From Hyphochytrium catenoides (lineage: Eukaryota > Sar > Hyphochytriomycetes > Hyphochytriales > Hyphochytriaceae), in NCBI GenBank assembly GCA_900088475.1, contig FLMG01002723.1, forward strand, positions 56,949-120,948: 64,000 bases of DNA, written 5' to 3'. Position 1 is the stretch's first letter. Every line of letters starts with the position of its first letter. The position numbers were made by a program, and so were the translations under genes. The notes beneath the pieces were generated by a model, which saw only the letters and a program-made list of their open reading frames with translations, did not search any database and was not told the DNA's origin. Of this stretch, positions 1 to 12,100 are shown one piece after another.

Positions 1-384
1 GTTTGTGAGTATCAGGAATCGGGTCCTCCTACCCAACAGCTCTCCTGTACTGTAATAATAAACCCTTGCAGGACGATCGGGACCTCTTTGCCTCGTAGGG
101 ACGTTACAAATAATCATCGAGATGTCCGGAACAATTACTTCGCTTGTGAGAAAACTCCACTTCATTATTATTCATGTCTCCGCTACAGATGAAGAGGACA
201 AAGTTCTTTACTGAGTACTCCGTACATTTTTTCAGATACAGTGCTCCTGGGGCCTAGTCAACCTTACATCCAGCCGCGACATCGCACTTTGCCTACTGGT
301 CTAGAAGCCTGACTAGTGCGATTTGTAGGCCGCTCACTGCTGCTTCATCATCCAACATTAGCCAGTCCTTGAAGATACTCCGAA
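1..384. other. No gene recognised
   Basis: I see no coding exon, RNA gene or repeat that I can support here. The stretch lies downstream of the weak minus-strand exons at 385-850 and could hold their 3' UTR or the end of a neighbouring gene outside the window. Confidence 0.4.
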
Positions 385-850
385 TTATATAACTCCTCCT
401 TCATCAGACTTCTCGGAGGAAGAGGCGTTTTCAACCTCACCGAGGAAAACCTTGTATTGAACATAGAAACACACCACATGGGTAAATGCTAGCAGCAGGG
501 AAGACACTGCTGCCACGTTCGTGGGTAGCTCATGACGACGCGACACTTGCTGGATTGGAGGTCGTAAGAAGGACCACCACAGATAGCAGCAGAAGACACG
601 AGAGTCGTTGTCCAAACAATGGAGGAGGAAGAGTAGCAGAAGAGGCCGTAGTCCATGATGCCGCACAGAAGAGCAAAAGGAACCCCCTCACACAGTGGGT
701 GGAGAGCCAGATGTCCTTTTGCTGCTGGCAAGGATTGACATCTCCCTTCAAACACAAAATAAGAAGTAGAAGCAAAGCCTCAGCTCACCACCACCAGTCC
801 GGCGATGAATTGTGCCGTGTATCTATAAACCCAATAGTAGGCATGAGCTG
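385..850 (-). CDS. Possible 3' exons of a small membrane protein (weak)
   Basis: On the minus strand several open stretches carry hydrophobic runs. One is near 780-850, ending FIAGLV before a GTGAGC donor-like site. Another is near 520-740, with the segment ALLCGIMDYGLFCY. A last one ends at 385 with AFTHVVCFYVQYKVF followed by a Ser/Glu-rich acidic tail. They could be exons of one polytopic protein, but the reading frame changes between them and I could not settle the splice sites. No family is recognised. The plus-strand ORF over the same bases has poorer protein composition. Treat this as a hint of coding rather than a model. Confidence 0.22.
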
Positions 851-991
851 GAAGTGGCTTGGTCCACTTTTCAGGTGTACAGACAAGCCTAACTTGACGC
901 CCCGAAGTCGGGTGACGGCACCCTAATGCTGTTGAAGAAAACCCCGGAAACGAGCCAGCAGCATTCTGGCCACCAGCAACTTTATCAGTAG

Positions 992-1420
992 TCAATCCTC
1001 ATTGAGGGGCGACATGACGCCACTTTTCCTCGCCAAATTCTCAGTGCCCTTCAGCATAGCAGTGAGCTTTTGCATTTCAGGTGTCTCGTTAAGCTGTGGG
1101 TGTCGGTGCACGTGTGCCATTAGTAGTTTCATCTTCTCTGTGAACTCAGCAAAGGACGCTATGAGCTGCAATCTAGCATCAGTACTGGAGCCAGTTTGCC
1201 GCATCCCTGACAATCGCTGCAGGGATTTGGAAGCCCTCCGTCGAGTATGTCTTGCAGCCCGTCTGGCCTGGTTTGGCCCATCTGCAGAGGCGTCTGCACG
1301 AGGCCGCTTTCTTCTCTTCTGAGATCGTGGCTGTTCCTCAGGAAGCTGTTCCTTTCCCTCTGCAGGCATAGCAAGAGAGCTTTGGATTGACAGGAGATGG
1401 GGAGTGCGTGGCAGGCTCAA
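992..1420 (-). CDS. Hypothetical basic protein, 142 aa, probably nuclear
   Basis: A single uninterrupted frame encodes about 142 residues. The first 50 residues are polar, with the basic run SQKRRKRPRA, a good candidate nuclear localisation signal, followed by RRAARHTRRRASK. The second half is predicted helical, with LQLIASFAEFTEKMKLL and EMQKLTAMLKGTENLA, and could be a dimerisation helix pair. An internal Met (MPAEGKE, about residue 18) is an alternative start. I do not recognise a family. The codon-level composition is more protein-like than the plus-strand ORF across the same bases. It sits divergently from the AP-1 mu gene with about 700 bp between them. Confidence 0.42.
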   Translation of the reverse strand: MSLPRTPHLLSIQSSLAMPAEGKEQLPEEQPRSQKRRKRPRADASADGPNQARRAARHTRRRASKSLQRLSGMRQTGSSTDARLQLIASFAEFTEKMKLLMAHVHRHPQLNETPEMQKLTAMLKGTENLARKSGVMSPLNED

Positions 1421-2139
1421 CCCCGTGTCCTTGTTTAAGCTTCATCAGAGATCCGCGATTTCAAGAATGCAAAGGCCAACGCAAGGCATCAACTCTCTGC
1501 TTTCAAGAACTTCTTAGCAAAGAGCAAAGTGACGTCAAAGTACAACCAGTCTCTTCTACAGTTAGAGTCCCATGTCCCATGTAATTATTGAAAGTACTGT
1601 AAAATAATAATAATAAAGGACCAAACCAAAGACTCAATCCTTCAAGGCTCATCCTGTCCCTAATAGGTGAAGGTATTAGTCCATATATCCCCAATATCAG
1701 GCTTCTCATGCAGAATGTGATCTGTGTATAGTGTATCTGTATTATCCTGTATGGGGCTGTCTGATTCGTAAAGTAAAATCGGTAAAAACCAAGGAGATTT
1801 GTAGATAAATCTGTACTGTCTTGCTGTAGAACTACAGGACAACCCAAGGTGACGACGATGGGCGACTGCAGATTGGATACTCTCTGCCTTGCCGATAAGT
1901 TATTGCGCCTGCATCTCCATCCAGGCAGCCGCAAACGCAGCTTGTCGTAGCTTGTTCTAGTCGACCTTAAGGCTTTTGACGGCCTAGTTCCCCTCTCGGT
2001 GGCTGCAGCGAACGGATAGTGGGGCTGATGACAGTACTTCTGCAGTAAAGAGCTCTATCGGCGTGATTACGGGCCCCAGTTGGCACAGTCGCGGACGACG
2101 GCAGGCACTAGCACTGTCGCTCTTAGCTTACATAGAAAG
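1421..2139. promoter_or_regulatory. Divergent intergenic region upstream of AP-1 mu
   Basis: The part 1580-1830 is AT-rich, with runs such as ataataataataa. A 143-codon minus ORF at 1503-1934 has poor composition and no motif. I see no TATA box that I would defend. The region presumably holds the promoters of the AP-1 mu gene (plus) and the small basic protein (minus); that is inferred from the divergent arrangement only. Confidence 0.35.
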
Positions 2140-4293
2140 ATGGTGCTCTCCGCTCTCTTCTTGACTGATCTCAAGGGCAAGATCATTATCTCTAGAAACT
2201 ATAGAGGGGATATCCCGATGTCCGTCTTTGAAAAGTAAGAACTAGTAGCCCTGGGGCGTCTAAAAGAGCTATGGAGCCTGACGATAACTGCTGCAGGTTC
2301 TCTCACTATGTGCAAGAGAAAGATGAAAGCGAACAAAGACCAGTATTCACTGAAGATGGCGTGACGTTTGTCTATATTAAGGTCAGTGTTCTCCCATCAG
2401 TGTGTGTAAGGCAGTCACCCATTTCTGCCCTTTACTACAGGTAAATAATCTCTATGTCCTGGCTACCACCAAACGGAACTCCAACGTCATGCTCGTGCTG
2501 CAGTATCTGTACAAAATGGTCTCGGTACGAGAGACGCCTCGCCTAGTAGTTTCTTCCCCACGATCTGACGTACGACACCTCAATCATCTCTGAGAACAGG
2601 TTTTCCAAGAGTACTTTGGAGAGCTCGAAGAAGAGAGCATACGGGATAACTTTGTGGTCATCTTCGAGCTACTTGATGAGACTATGGACCATGGATACCC
2701 GCAGACTACTGAGGCCAGAATTTTAAGAGAGTGAGAGCCCAAAGATCCTATAATGTGGAGAGATGGTTCCGTCTAATATTCTGGGGCACTTCTAGGTACA
2801 TTACACAGACAGGGAACCGGATGGAAGCGCCTCCAAGACCGCCACAAGCTCTGACAAACGCCGTCTCATGGAGGCCAGACGGCATCAAGCACCGAAAGAA
2901 TGAAATATTCCTAGACGTGGTATGGCCTCTTGGAACCTTTCCCACTCTAGTTAGCCATGCATCTCCGTTTTCATCACCTTGTAGAAAACTAGATTCAAAG
3001 TGATGACACCGATACACTGTGCCCGACTTCTACTCTTTCTTGTCGTGGGTAACGCAATCCTTCTACACCTTGGCTGTTGCAATAATCTGCAGGTAGAGCG
3101 GCTGAACCTGCTGGTAGCAACAAACGGCACCGTCCTTCACTCAGAGATTCTGGGTGCAATCAAGATGAAGTCTTTTCTGAGTGGCATGCCAGAACTGAAG
3201 TTGGGGCTTAATGACAAGGCGATGTTTGAGGCAACTGGACGTTGTAAGTTGCACTTCATTCATCACCTTTGGTCGCCTCTCTTGCATATTCCCTTTCTGA
3301 CAGGGGTTCTCCTACCTATGTCCCTCTTCGGACACCTCAAGCTTATCTAAGTATCTCTTTTGACACCCCTTCAGCTATCTCGAAAGGCAAGGCCATAGAA
3401 ATGGAAGACATAAAGTTCCATCAGTGCGTGCGGCTTGCGCGCTTTGAGACAGACAGAACGATATCGTTCATCCCGCCTGATGGCGAGTTTGACCTGATGA
3501 CTTACCGGCTAGCTACTCATGTCAAGCCCTTAATATGGGTAAGGTCCTTACTCAAAACCTCTTGGATAGTCTTGAACCGAACGCCAACTCAATCTGACGT
3601 CTGACGGCTTTTGAACCCGACCTTTACTTAAGAGATGTCTCCCTGTTTGGCCCCGTTTAACAATGCTCCCACGTTAGGTCGAATGTGTGGTTGAGCCACA
3701 CTCAAGAAGCCGCATCGAATACATGGTGAAAGCCAAGAGTCAGTTCAAGAGCCGATCCATCGCTAATAATGTGGAGATTATTATTCCCGTACCCAACGAT
3801 GTGGATTCTCCTTCTTTCAAGAGTAGCATCGGCACAGTCACTTATGTACCAGACAAAGATGCGTTCGTATGGACTATCAAGCAATTCAATGGCTCTAGGT
3901 AACAGAGAATGTGTCGGTCCTGGGCCGCTTACTATCGTTTAACTGTTGCCCATCTTACCACTGGTCAATCGCAACCCTAACCTTTATGGCGAACGTTCTC
4001 AGGGAGTATCTGATGAGAGCACATTTCGGCCTTCCCTCTGTTGGGGAGGACGAGGATGATAGCTGGAAGAAGCCCATTAGAGTCAAGTTTGAGATTCCTT
4101 ACTTCACGGTTTCTGGAATTCAGGTGCGTTCCTTGCAAGCTGCTTAACTCGATTGCAGATTTTCATCACTGTCTATGATGTTTGCTCCGAGTAGGTTCGA
4201 TACCTAAAGATCATTGAGAAGAGTGGCTACCAGGCACTGCCTTGGGTTAGGTACATCACACAGAATGGAGACTACCAGTTGAGGATGGCCTAG
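2140..4293 (+). CDS. AP1M: AP-1 clathrin adaptor complex, medium (mu) subunit
   Basis: Medium subunit of the AP-1 adaptor, which selects tyrosine-motif cargo for clathrin vesicles at the trans-Golgi and endosomes. Exons by hand: 2140-2234, 2267-2381, 2441-2524, 2600-2730, 2796-2919, 3093-3243, 3375-3538, 3678-3898, 4003-4123 and 4195-4293. They sum to 1305 nt (434 aa, the family's usual length) with every junction in phase. The N-terminal longin-like domain starts [20 protein letters not shown]. The C-terminal mu-homology domain carries [20 protein letters not shown], then [16 protein letters not shown], and ends in the family signature [20 protein letters not shown] and [17 protein letters not shown] and the C-terminus favour AP-1 over AP-2, AP-3 or AP-4. 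The sequence reads most like stramenopile AP-1 mu. Confidence 0.96.
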
Positions 4294-4560
4294 ATTGCAA
4301 CGTCCATATGAGTAATTATATCGGTTGACCACCTTCCCAACGTCCTTGTCACATCTTGCTCCTCTCTAGACTCCTTCCTGCTCTGTAGGCTCTAGATGCT
4401 CTAGCACTTCTAATCCACTACTTTGTCCATTGTTTTCTTCGGTCTCGAGTTTCTTTGCCCGTTCGCTCCCCTTCTGTAGCTCTCTAGCGCGTTACACATA
4501 CCTCGTGCTGTCTTATACTCTTGGACCACAATAAATACATTATTTTGACGGTGATTATCT
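4294..4560. other. Convergent intergenic gap
   Basis: About 270 bp between the stop of AP-1 mu (plus) and the stop of the coiled-coil gene (minus). It presumably contains both 3' UTRs. An AATAAATACATTATTTT stretch near 4530-4550 could serve as a polyadenylation signal for the plus-strand gene. Confidence 0.4.
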
Positions 4561-6092
4561 CTAATCCTTCTTCTCTTCATTTTCTGTGTGCTCTTCGAGC
4601 TGCTTATGCTTCTGTTTCCTCTTGTTAACGAGGTCCCTCATCTTTTTCTCCTTCTCCTTCCTGGCTTGCGCTTCTGCCTCCAATTTTTCCCTTCTTTCTC
4701 GGGCGGTCTGCTCATCCTTCTCTCGCTTCTCCTTTAGCTCTTTCTCTTTTTGAACTTGCTCATACTGCTCCAGAGCTTTGTTCCTCTTGTCAATTTCAGC
4801 CATCCTACAGCCAAACGAACGTGAGTCTTGAGCGCCAGAAATACGCCTTTCGCTTCGCTTTCCGTTCTCTTTCAGTTCCACTAGTTTCGGGTCGGGTTTA
4901 GGGCACTATCTTCCTTACCTTCTCTTGAACTCTTCTGGGTCTGTTTCCGCCAAGAGGTTCAGCTCTTGCTGCTCAGCTTTCTTTGCGTCCAATTCCCGTT
5001 GGAGAGCTGCTGCTCTAGCAGCATCCTCTTCGGCCTTCTTCGCAGCAGCTCGTTCCTATGAAGCAACCATTATGTCTCTGACAACTCTCAACATCTGATA
5101 TTCGGCCGTGAGGGTTGTACCTGTTCCGCTTTCTTGTGAGCAGCTCTTCGTGCTTCATCCTTCCTTTTGTCCTCTTCTATTATAAGTTGGTACTCTTGAG
5201 GACTTGTCTGGCGCAAGTTTTCAAGCTTGAGAGCTCGTTCCTACATCAAAGAAGAATGAGACATTAGGCAAGAGCTTTATGCGATACTAAGGCTGCAAAG
5301 TAAGAGCTCTGCCAAGTAAAGACGGGTCGTTCCCAGAATAAAAACGGTTAGATGTACCTGCTCCAATTGCTCCTTTATGGACTGGTTAAAAGCTAAACTG
5401 ACTTCTTCCTCCTTTCGCATCTGCAGCAGGGCAGTCATCTACGAGGAAGCAGAGATTAATTAGAATCTTATGCTTCTGCTTGCTACCGCACCCTACCGTC
5501 GTCTACGAGTTGAGCCGCAGTCTCTGTTGAAAATACCATCATCCGATGCTGCTTCTTACCTCGTCTTGGCGCTGATCATCCAAAAAGGCAGCATACTTGA
5601 GAAGCACAGCTTGCAAGAGTACATGTCTCACAATACTAAGGAAGGTACCCTCCTCAACAGGTTCTCCAGGTCTGAGGAGTTCACCAAGTGGGTACACCGA
5701 GAGCTGCTCCCGGTAGCATAAGTTGGTAACAAACTCGTCATCCAAAACGCTCATTATCTTGCAAGTAGAAAGAGAAGTTAGAGGCTGCGGAAGGTGGCGC
5801 TTAACGTAGCAATAGCGGAAGGACTTTGGTTCCGCTAGACAGACCTAAGATTAACAATTTCTATTCGTCTATTAGGCAGTTTTAGTCTGGACGGGCACGT
5901 AGAGGTGGAGAAAGAAATCACCTTTGTGAGAGACTGCGGAAGTTTGCGATATACGTGCTTTATCGCTTGCTCCACCTGCGGGTGCAAAGTGTCCTCGGCT
6001 GACAGGTCAAGCGTGCGGATCTCGGGCGGGCGAGTAGTGTCTTGGATGTGGTAGTCCGCGTAAGCGAGGCGAATAATCTCTTCCACCTCCAT
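4561..6092 (-). CDS. Charged coiled-coil protein, at least 316 aa, function unknown
   Basis: Six minus-strand exons splice in phase: 5922-6092, 5560-5757, 5358-5438, 5121-5240, 4919-5055 and 4561-4804 (951 nt including the stop). The first about 120 residues are globular (MEVEEIIRLAYADYH, then VLDDEFVTNLCYREQLSVY and an acidic loop). The remainder is a long Glu/Lys/Ala/Arg-rich coiled coil (LQRELDAKKAEQQELNLLAE, then EQVQKEKELKEKREKDEQ), ending in a lysine-rich tail. I do not recognise the family. The coiled-coil part alone would match many cytoskeletal or ciliary proteins and is not diagnostic. The start is uncertain: coding-like sequence in the same frame (ELLLSAPESLFYQSFQASFK) lies just upstream of the chosen Met, so an exon beginning near 6155 and another upstream exon are likely. 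Confidence 0.72.
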
Positions 6093-6344
6093 GCTCTTAA
6101 ATGATGCCTGGAATGACTGATAGAATAAGGATTCTGGAGCTGAGAGTAAGAGTTCATCCTGCCATCTTTGGATGCAAGTCGCCCGGAAGCAGATGGAGAA
6201 TTGAAGTTAGATATGTTTACCACCTTCTTCCTTCGTCCCTTCTGCCGATCTGCTTGTCTCTCTTCTTTGCGCCATATCTAGTATCGTCGACCTAAACCGA
6301 CTCTACTGGGGAAACCCAATGATCTCCAACAACAAGGCAGCCAA

Positions 6345-9165
6345 TCAAGCGTACCTTAGCGCTCCTTGTCTAGGAGCAAAAGATGCTAGCCATGAGGGCG
6401 GCGAGCTTGTATGGCCAAGAGGATGAGCGGTGCTTTGATTGTCAAAGGTAACATGGGTTGCCTCCAGAACAGGCTGTTGGAGAGCCTGGAATGACGACGG
6501 AATTGGTTCAGATAGCTTAGGCATCCTTGCAGTGAGCAGCACATAGTTCCGACTGTGAAAAAAGGTGTGCTTGAATAGATACACGTCAATAGCACCATCA
6601 GTCGGCAATGTCTGGGTGTCAAGGACGTAGTCTGCGACGCGTGAGACAATGGAGTGGGGCGGAGTCATGCGCCAGACGCAGGGGAAATGCGCAAGGCGGT
6701 AGGGTGTTAGATGTACAGCCAGAGTTCTAGATGGCAGGGAGAATTCACCTGACAATGGCCCGGAGACAAGCTGCCTGCCCTGGAGGATGCTCAGTGCACT
6801 GCTGATGGAGGTGCTGGCTGCTATTCCCAGCCCTCCCGATAACAATACGAAGTCGCGGCCCTCACCCTATTACAGTGAGTATTGACCTCGGTTATTTGCT
6901 AGCTGTGGACTCCCAATTGCCTCTTCTGGTCTGTTACCTTTGCCTTCCACTCAAATAGGGTCGAAATAACTTTGAGCAGTTGCTTGGGAGAACGCGACCA
7001 TCTAAGGAGCTGAGGATTGGTCTGGGAGATAAAGTTTACAGAAGTGTGGGATGGACATGCTTCAGGTGGATGGCCAACGTGACCGCGGTGACTAGTAATG
7101 GTGAGTAGAACAGGAATATTGCTTTTCGAAAGCAGCCAAGAGCATAAAAGCTGGTCATTAAAAGTCGGTAATGACGAATTGAAATGACAAAGACCCAAGG
7201 TTCAAATACGCTGTTGTCCTGACTCCAGCCCTGCGGAGCCAGATACAAGTTCTAAGTGTTTGATCTGACCTGCGTGATATTGCGTATCTCTTCATCTTGC
7301 GACAGTCCAGAGCTCTCATCTCCTTTGCTTTCTGAGAATAGCAGAAGTGGTGTCTCGGTCACCAATACCAGAAGTTTAACAGAGGGATCGGCTAATAGGC
7401 GAGTAAGTTCGTCCCAGGTTTTATCTGAGATCACTGGCGGCTGAGTGTAAACAGACGGTGGCGACGAGAGGAAAGGACTGTCATTAGTCGGCCCCGATCG
7501 CAAGTCGACAGGAAAGCAAGGGAGACAAGCAGGATAAGATAGGCACCGAGTACGATCTTGACCCACCTCATCGTAAGGCGTTTCTGACTCTCTTTCAGCC
7601 CAAGTCGCTTCCTTCATCGCAGGCGCCACGCATCGTTGGTCTATGAAAAAGTAACAGAGGCCACCCAGTCGCACCATGCCATCTTGCGGACCCTCTAAGG
7701 AAAAAGATGCAGGTAAATGACTGCAAAGGGCATCGGAGGGTAATGCAGATTGAACTACTGGCCAGAAGCTAAGGGAGGAGTAGGAGAGAGTCAACGGAAG
7801 CCGAGCCTTGGCAGAGAGAGAGTGTGTGCTAGGGGAGGAAAACGGTACGAACAGCAGCGAGCTAACCATGGCTTAATGACTCGGCCGAGGCAAAAAGATG
7901 CCTCTGATATTGCAGTTGCGTCTGCTTGACAATCTCTACCATCATATCTAGAGCATCGTCCAGCCCTTTGTGCTCCATCCTCATTCTTTCAACGAGATCC
8001 AACGGGTAATCCTGGCCGCTTCTCAGCATGATATTGGGGCAACGCGATAGCACCTGTAGTACAATTCAATGGAAGTAGGTGGCTTGAGCAAGAGGTGGGT
8101 AGCTTGTGAAGTCGTTAAGCAAAGAGAGAATAAATTGAAGAAGAGAGAAAGTGGAAGACGGGTTACAATGGATCCTTGCCTTCCTGGTGGCGGGTGCATT
8201 CCATGCTGCCCTGTACGCCTCCCTGACTTTGTCTGTCATGATGGCTCGAAGATACTTCCTCGCCCGAGGGTCTCCTGCTTTGAGCTCATGCTGGAGCCAT
8301 AGTGCACCTTCCACGAATAGCTCGCGGAGCTGAACCTGAAGCAAGAAACAGGTTTATCGTCCCCCCATCATACGACGTGGTTTGAAGTCTAACGTTTCCG
8401 GCCCAGTTCCTTCTTTGAAGTGACCCTGCATGTAAAGAGCTAACCTGCATGTCTTAATCCCTCGCATACCGCTCACTTCTAAACGATATTGTACTGTTTG
8501 CCATCCCCTACCTATACGGCCCTCACTTACCTGGCCTCCCAAGTGCAAAATGGCTGAAATATTGTTCCACGGAACTTCTAGCTGTTTCTCCAACTCATGC
8601 CAAAGCACCTTGTCATCAGGACCCAGAGCAGCTGGACTGTTACCGCTCACCGCAATCAGGCTGGACAATTCTGGGTTAAAGGCAGGAGTGCTAAAACATC
8701 CCCGCCTACTCTCCCCGTTGTCCACCTGAAATGGAAGTTTGATGATTGACAGTGGAGAACATGCGGGTTAGGACTGGCCTGGAGTTGCGTAAAGCCAGAG
8801 GAGCTTGAAGGTGACAGGCACGATACAGGAAGAAAATAAGGACCATCAATAGCACCACTCAGCTTGACATCACTGGCAAGGTATTTAAAGCTCCAATAGA
8901 TTCACTCACTCCTTCGTAATCTATGAAGTAGCGTCGTGCTGGTCTCAGTCTGCTGAAGGCAAAAATTTGCGGCGAGTTCTTCTTCATCTCTCTCCTCTCT
9001 CTGAACTCCTCCCTCGAAAGCGAATCCGTTAAGATCATCGTCACGTTCTCAGGAGTAGAAACCTCAAGCAGAATAAGGACTGTAGCCGCCTGGCGGAGGT
9101 CTATGGGGTCCACGTGAACCGTCAACCTCCCAATCACAGGTCCGACGGTAATTCGACATTCGCGG
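6345..9165 (-). other. PhoD-like module 4 (C-terminal)
   Basis: Opens RECRITVGPVIGRLTVHVD and AATVLILLEVSTPENVTMIL, then the Fn3-like FSRLRPARRYFIDYEGV. The first metal motif is ISAILHLGGQ followed by a GTAAGT donor, with Gly at the canonical Asp. VREAYRAAWNAPATRK and VLSRCPNIMLRSGQDYPLD follow, so WDDHD becomes RSGQD and the last Asp alone survives. TQLQYQRHL matches YQxQL, and VKLLVLVTETPLLLF and NIPVLLTITSHRGHVG match the late strands. The last exon (6345-6845) is rich in Ser, Leu and Pro and has no recognised fold. Confidence 0.66.
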
Positions 9166-12100
9166 CTAGACATGGGCAGAAGAAGGCCGATGGTCATGAA
9201 CAAGAAGAAACTTAGTGCGGCATGGAACTTTCTAAGCAATGTGGGAAGTAATGGCGGCTAAGTTAGTTCTATCAGAGAAGGCGTTGTGGAATGGTGTTGG
9301 TAGTTGGAGCTAGGGAAGAGGCCATTCACGAGCGACAAAGAAGGTGAGTTAGGAAGGCGCAACGACTTGGTCCGTGTAAAGAGGCTTCATACCTCTCCCT
9401 GTCATAGTCCTTGAAATACAACTCTGCGTCCGCGGCCGACGGATCTGCGCTGACGTGAATGAAGGCCAGACTGTGGCCTCTCTTTGACGGAAAGGGTTTG
9501 TGACTATAGTGAAATAGTCCCAGTATGTTGCCCTCAAGCGAAGGCAGAAAGAGGGATGGACAGTCCGTGACGGGGCTTAGGATCACCTGGCGTATTGTAG
9601 TGCTCTGGCGGGAAGAGCGTATCTGGGTGGCAATGCCTGCGTGACTAGGAACCTGAAACCGACCGCCACCAACACAGAAAAAGAGAACTGTCAAAACGTA
9701 GCAATGAGCTTGCTAGAAGTAGTGGAAATGACCAGAATGGGGAGAGAAATGGACCCTAGACGACTGGAACCTGATAAAGGAGAATGGATACACGTTCCAT
9801 AGCCCTCTCATAGCATGCTTACCAGCCTCGCACTCCTAGCCCGTGCGTCCGTTGGGCCTCTGAGGTTACTCCTTTCGCCACAGATGATGATTGCGTCCCT
9901 GCCACTTTTCTCAAGCTTCCAGCTGCAAATTTGCTCTAGCACTTCAACCAGCTCACTTTCCTTGAAGCTCCAGAGGTCCTCATAGTCGTCTGGGGAACAT
10001 GGTGGTATCCTTTCTTCCCCTCCAACGCTTCCAGCCTCTCCTCCTATGACTCCCGCCTTGTTTTTCTTCCGCGCAGCCTTAAGCTCACGAGCAGATGCCC
10101 AGACAAGCGGAAGCTCCGAGACAATGATCAGACACAAAATCTGCGGCAGGGAAAGGGCATATGCCAAAGAAAAGGGATCTGAGGCATTAAGCAAGGAGCC
10201 GCCCTGCTTTCATGACGCCATAGGGATGTAAAGGATCAGGTGGAGGAAGTATGGTAAAGTTAGTGTGGGTAAGTGATGGTAGACGAGTGCAGAATGGGAT
10301 AGTACTTGGCGCGGCCACGTCTGAAACGCATAAACCCACCGTTAACGTGCCGTCTGCTCGCTGTCTGTGGGCTTTGGTGTCCATCATCAAGATCGCAACC
10401 TGACCAAACTTAACAGAAGGAGATCGGATGGTTCTATGAAAACTCTAGCAAAATCAAAAGTAAATTTGGAATGAAAAGATTGATAACCAGAACTTAGGTC
10501 AGGGACAGCTCGACAAGAGGTCGAGCCCCAATTAGGGATTATTTGCTTATAACGGGGAAATCCGACGGGAAAGGTAGGTTGGATGAGGCCATACCAGTAT
10601 GACATTTTGATGACTGGAGTTCACAGGTATCTCCACCTTATCAGGGTTCCCTCCGCCCAAAATATCCTCGCTGTACTCATAAAGCTGCTCCTGATACTGA
10701 AACCACGCCTTGCGACCAAGCGAAAGGGAAGTCTCTGGGTCTAAGGGTGGACATTAACAGGTGCCACAAGGAGAAGCACCGATAGGTCAAGCCTCTTACC
10801 CAGTTGCAGTCCTTGTGTGATACTCTCCATGCCTTGGTTGATATCATTCAGGCTCCAAAGAGGGAGATGGGAGCAGGAGTTTAGCAGCTGCTGCAAGCCT
10901 GGCCAGTTCCACGTCCGTCGGTACTGATCTCGTAACCTCTCTAAAGCCTCCCGCGAGTTGAATGATGAGCTTTTGATATAGTCTGGAAGGGTTGATATGG
11001 GTTGCTTTCCTACGGCGCAAAGTTCGAGAGTTAAGTTCGTAAGTGCCAACGTGTCAGAGACCAATTGTTCCGCCTCTTGTGTTTCTTCCTGCGCGGTCGC
11101 CCCATCCGAAGAGACTTTCTCTATGTTGAACCCTGCTCGTGCCGATGTTGACAACATGGACGCATAGTGTCTCCTCAAATGGTTTAGGTTTCAGTATCTT
11201 TTCTACATTAATATGAGAATTCCTGCTCCTCAAGCGGATAATAGAGATAGACGCGTGCGCACCTCTGTTCTTTACAAGGGAGAGATGGTTCTTCATCAAT
11301 CTTGCCGAACGGCGACCCACTTGACTACCAGCATGCACCAGGACATCAAAGGGTTGTCGTATGGCCGAACGTGAGGCGTGAATATCCGTCCAGAGGTTTG
11401 CAGTGGGAAGGTCCGCAGCCGTGAAGACTTGCAATGGGGAGAATGTAACGCTTGATCTTTTCATCTGGCCCAATAGTGATGACCGCCTGGCTCGAATGCC
11501 TGAACGGAAGCAATGGGGAGCCCGTAAGGAAGGTGGTGGGCGAGACTCCACGTGGAGCAATAGAGGAAGCGAAGATACGATACACAGATGATTTTGCTGA
11601 TAGAGAGATCTCAAAAGCGAAGAGCAAGTTTTTAATGGTGTGAACTGCGGGAAGCTCTTGTAGATATATAAGATTACACTGGCGAAATATATGGCCCTGA
11701 AGAGATAATATATGAAAGAACTTTAAGGTAGCAGGGATAAAAGGTCATTTCACTTACTTTGAGGATCACTGCCTTCATCTTGCCTATATGCCTCATCAAG
11801 CTGCACAAGTGGTCTCACGAACCCAGCGGGGATAGAAGGAGACGATAAGGAATCCCAGAACTCCTTTTCTTCTTCTGGAGCGAGCGCTAACGGATCATTG
11901 CCATAGACGAACCCAAGGCGAATGCTGGAGAGGACTCTAGGGAAAGTTTGGACTACTCCTGGTGGCGTCGGAGGATTTAATACACCCTGAGATAGCGAAA
12001 TAAAATGAGCCTCAGAGGTAGTAACAAAGCAAGTGCCATCTGACACCAAAAAAATGAGTAACCAAAGCTATGATCTGATGGAGCCGTAAAACCTCCTTAC

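Noticed and set aside
1503-1934. Minus-strand ORF of 143 codons
   Set aside because: Covers AT-rich sequence, has a poor residue mix and no splice or motif support.
9165-9239. Signal-peptide-like start (Met at 9239) for a separate module 4 protein
   Set aside because: The phase-compatible intron 9166-9392 joins modules 3 and 4 directly and an AG acceptor sits right at the coding edge; still listed as the rival reading.
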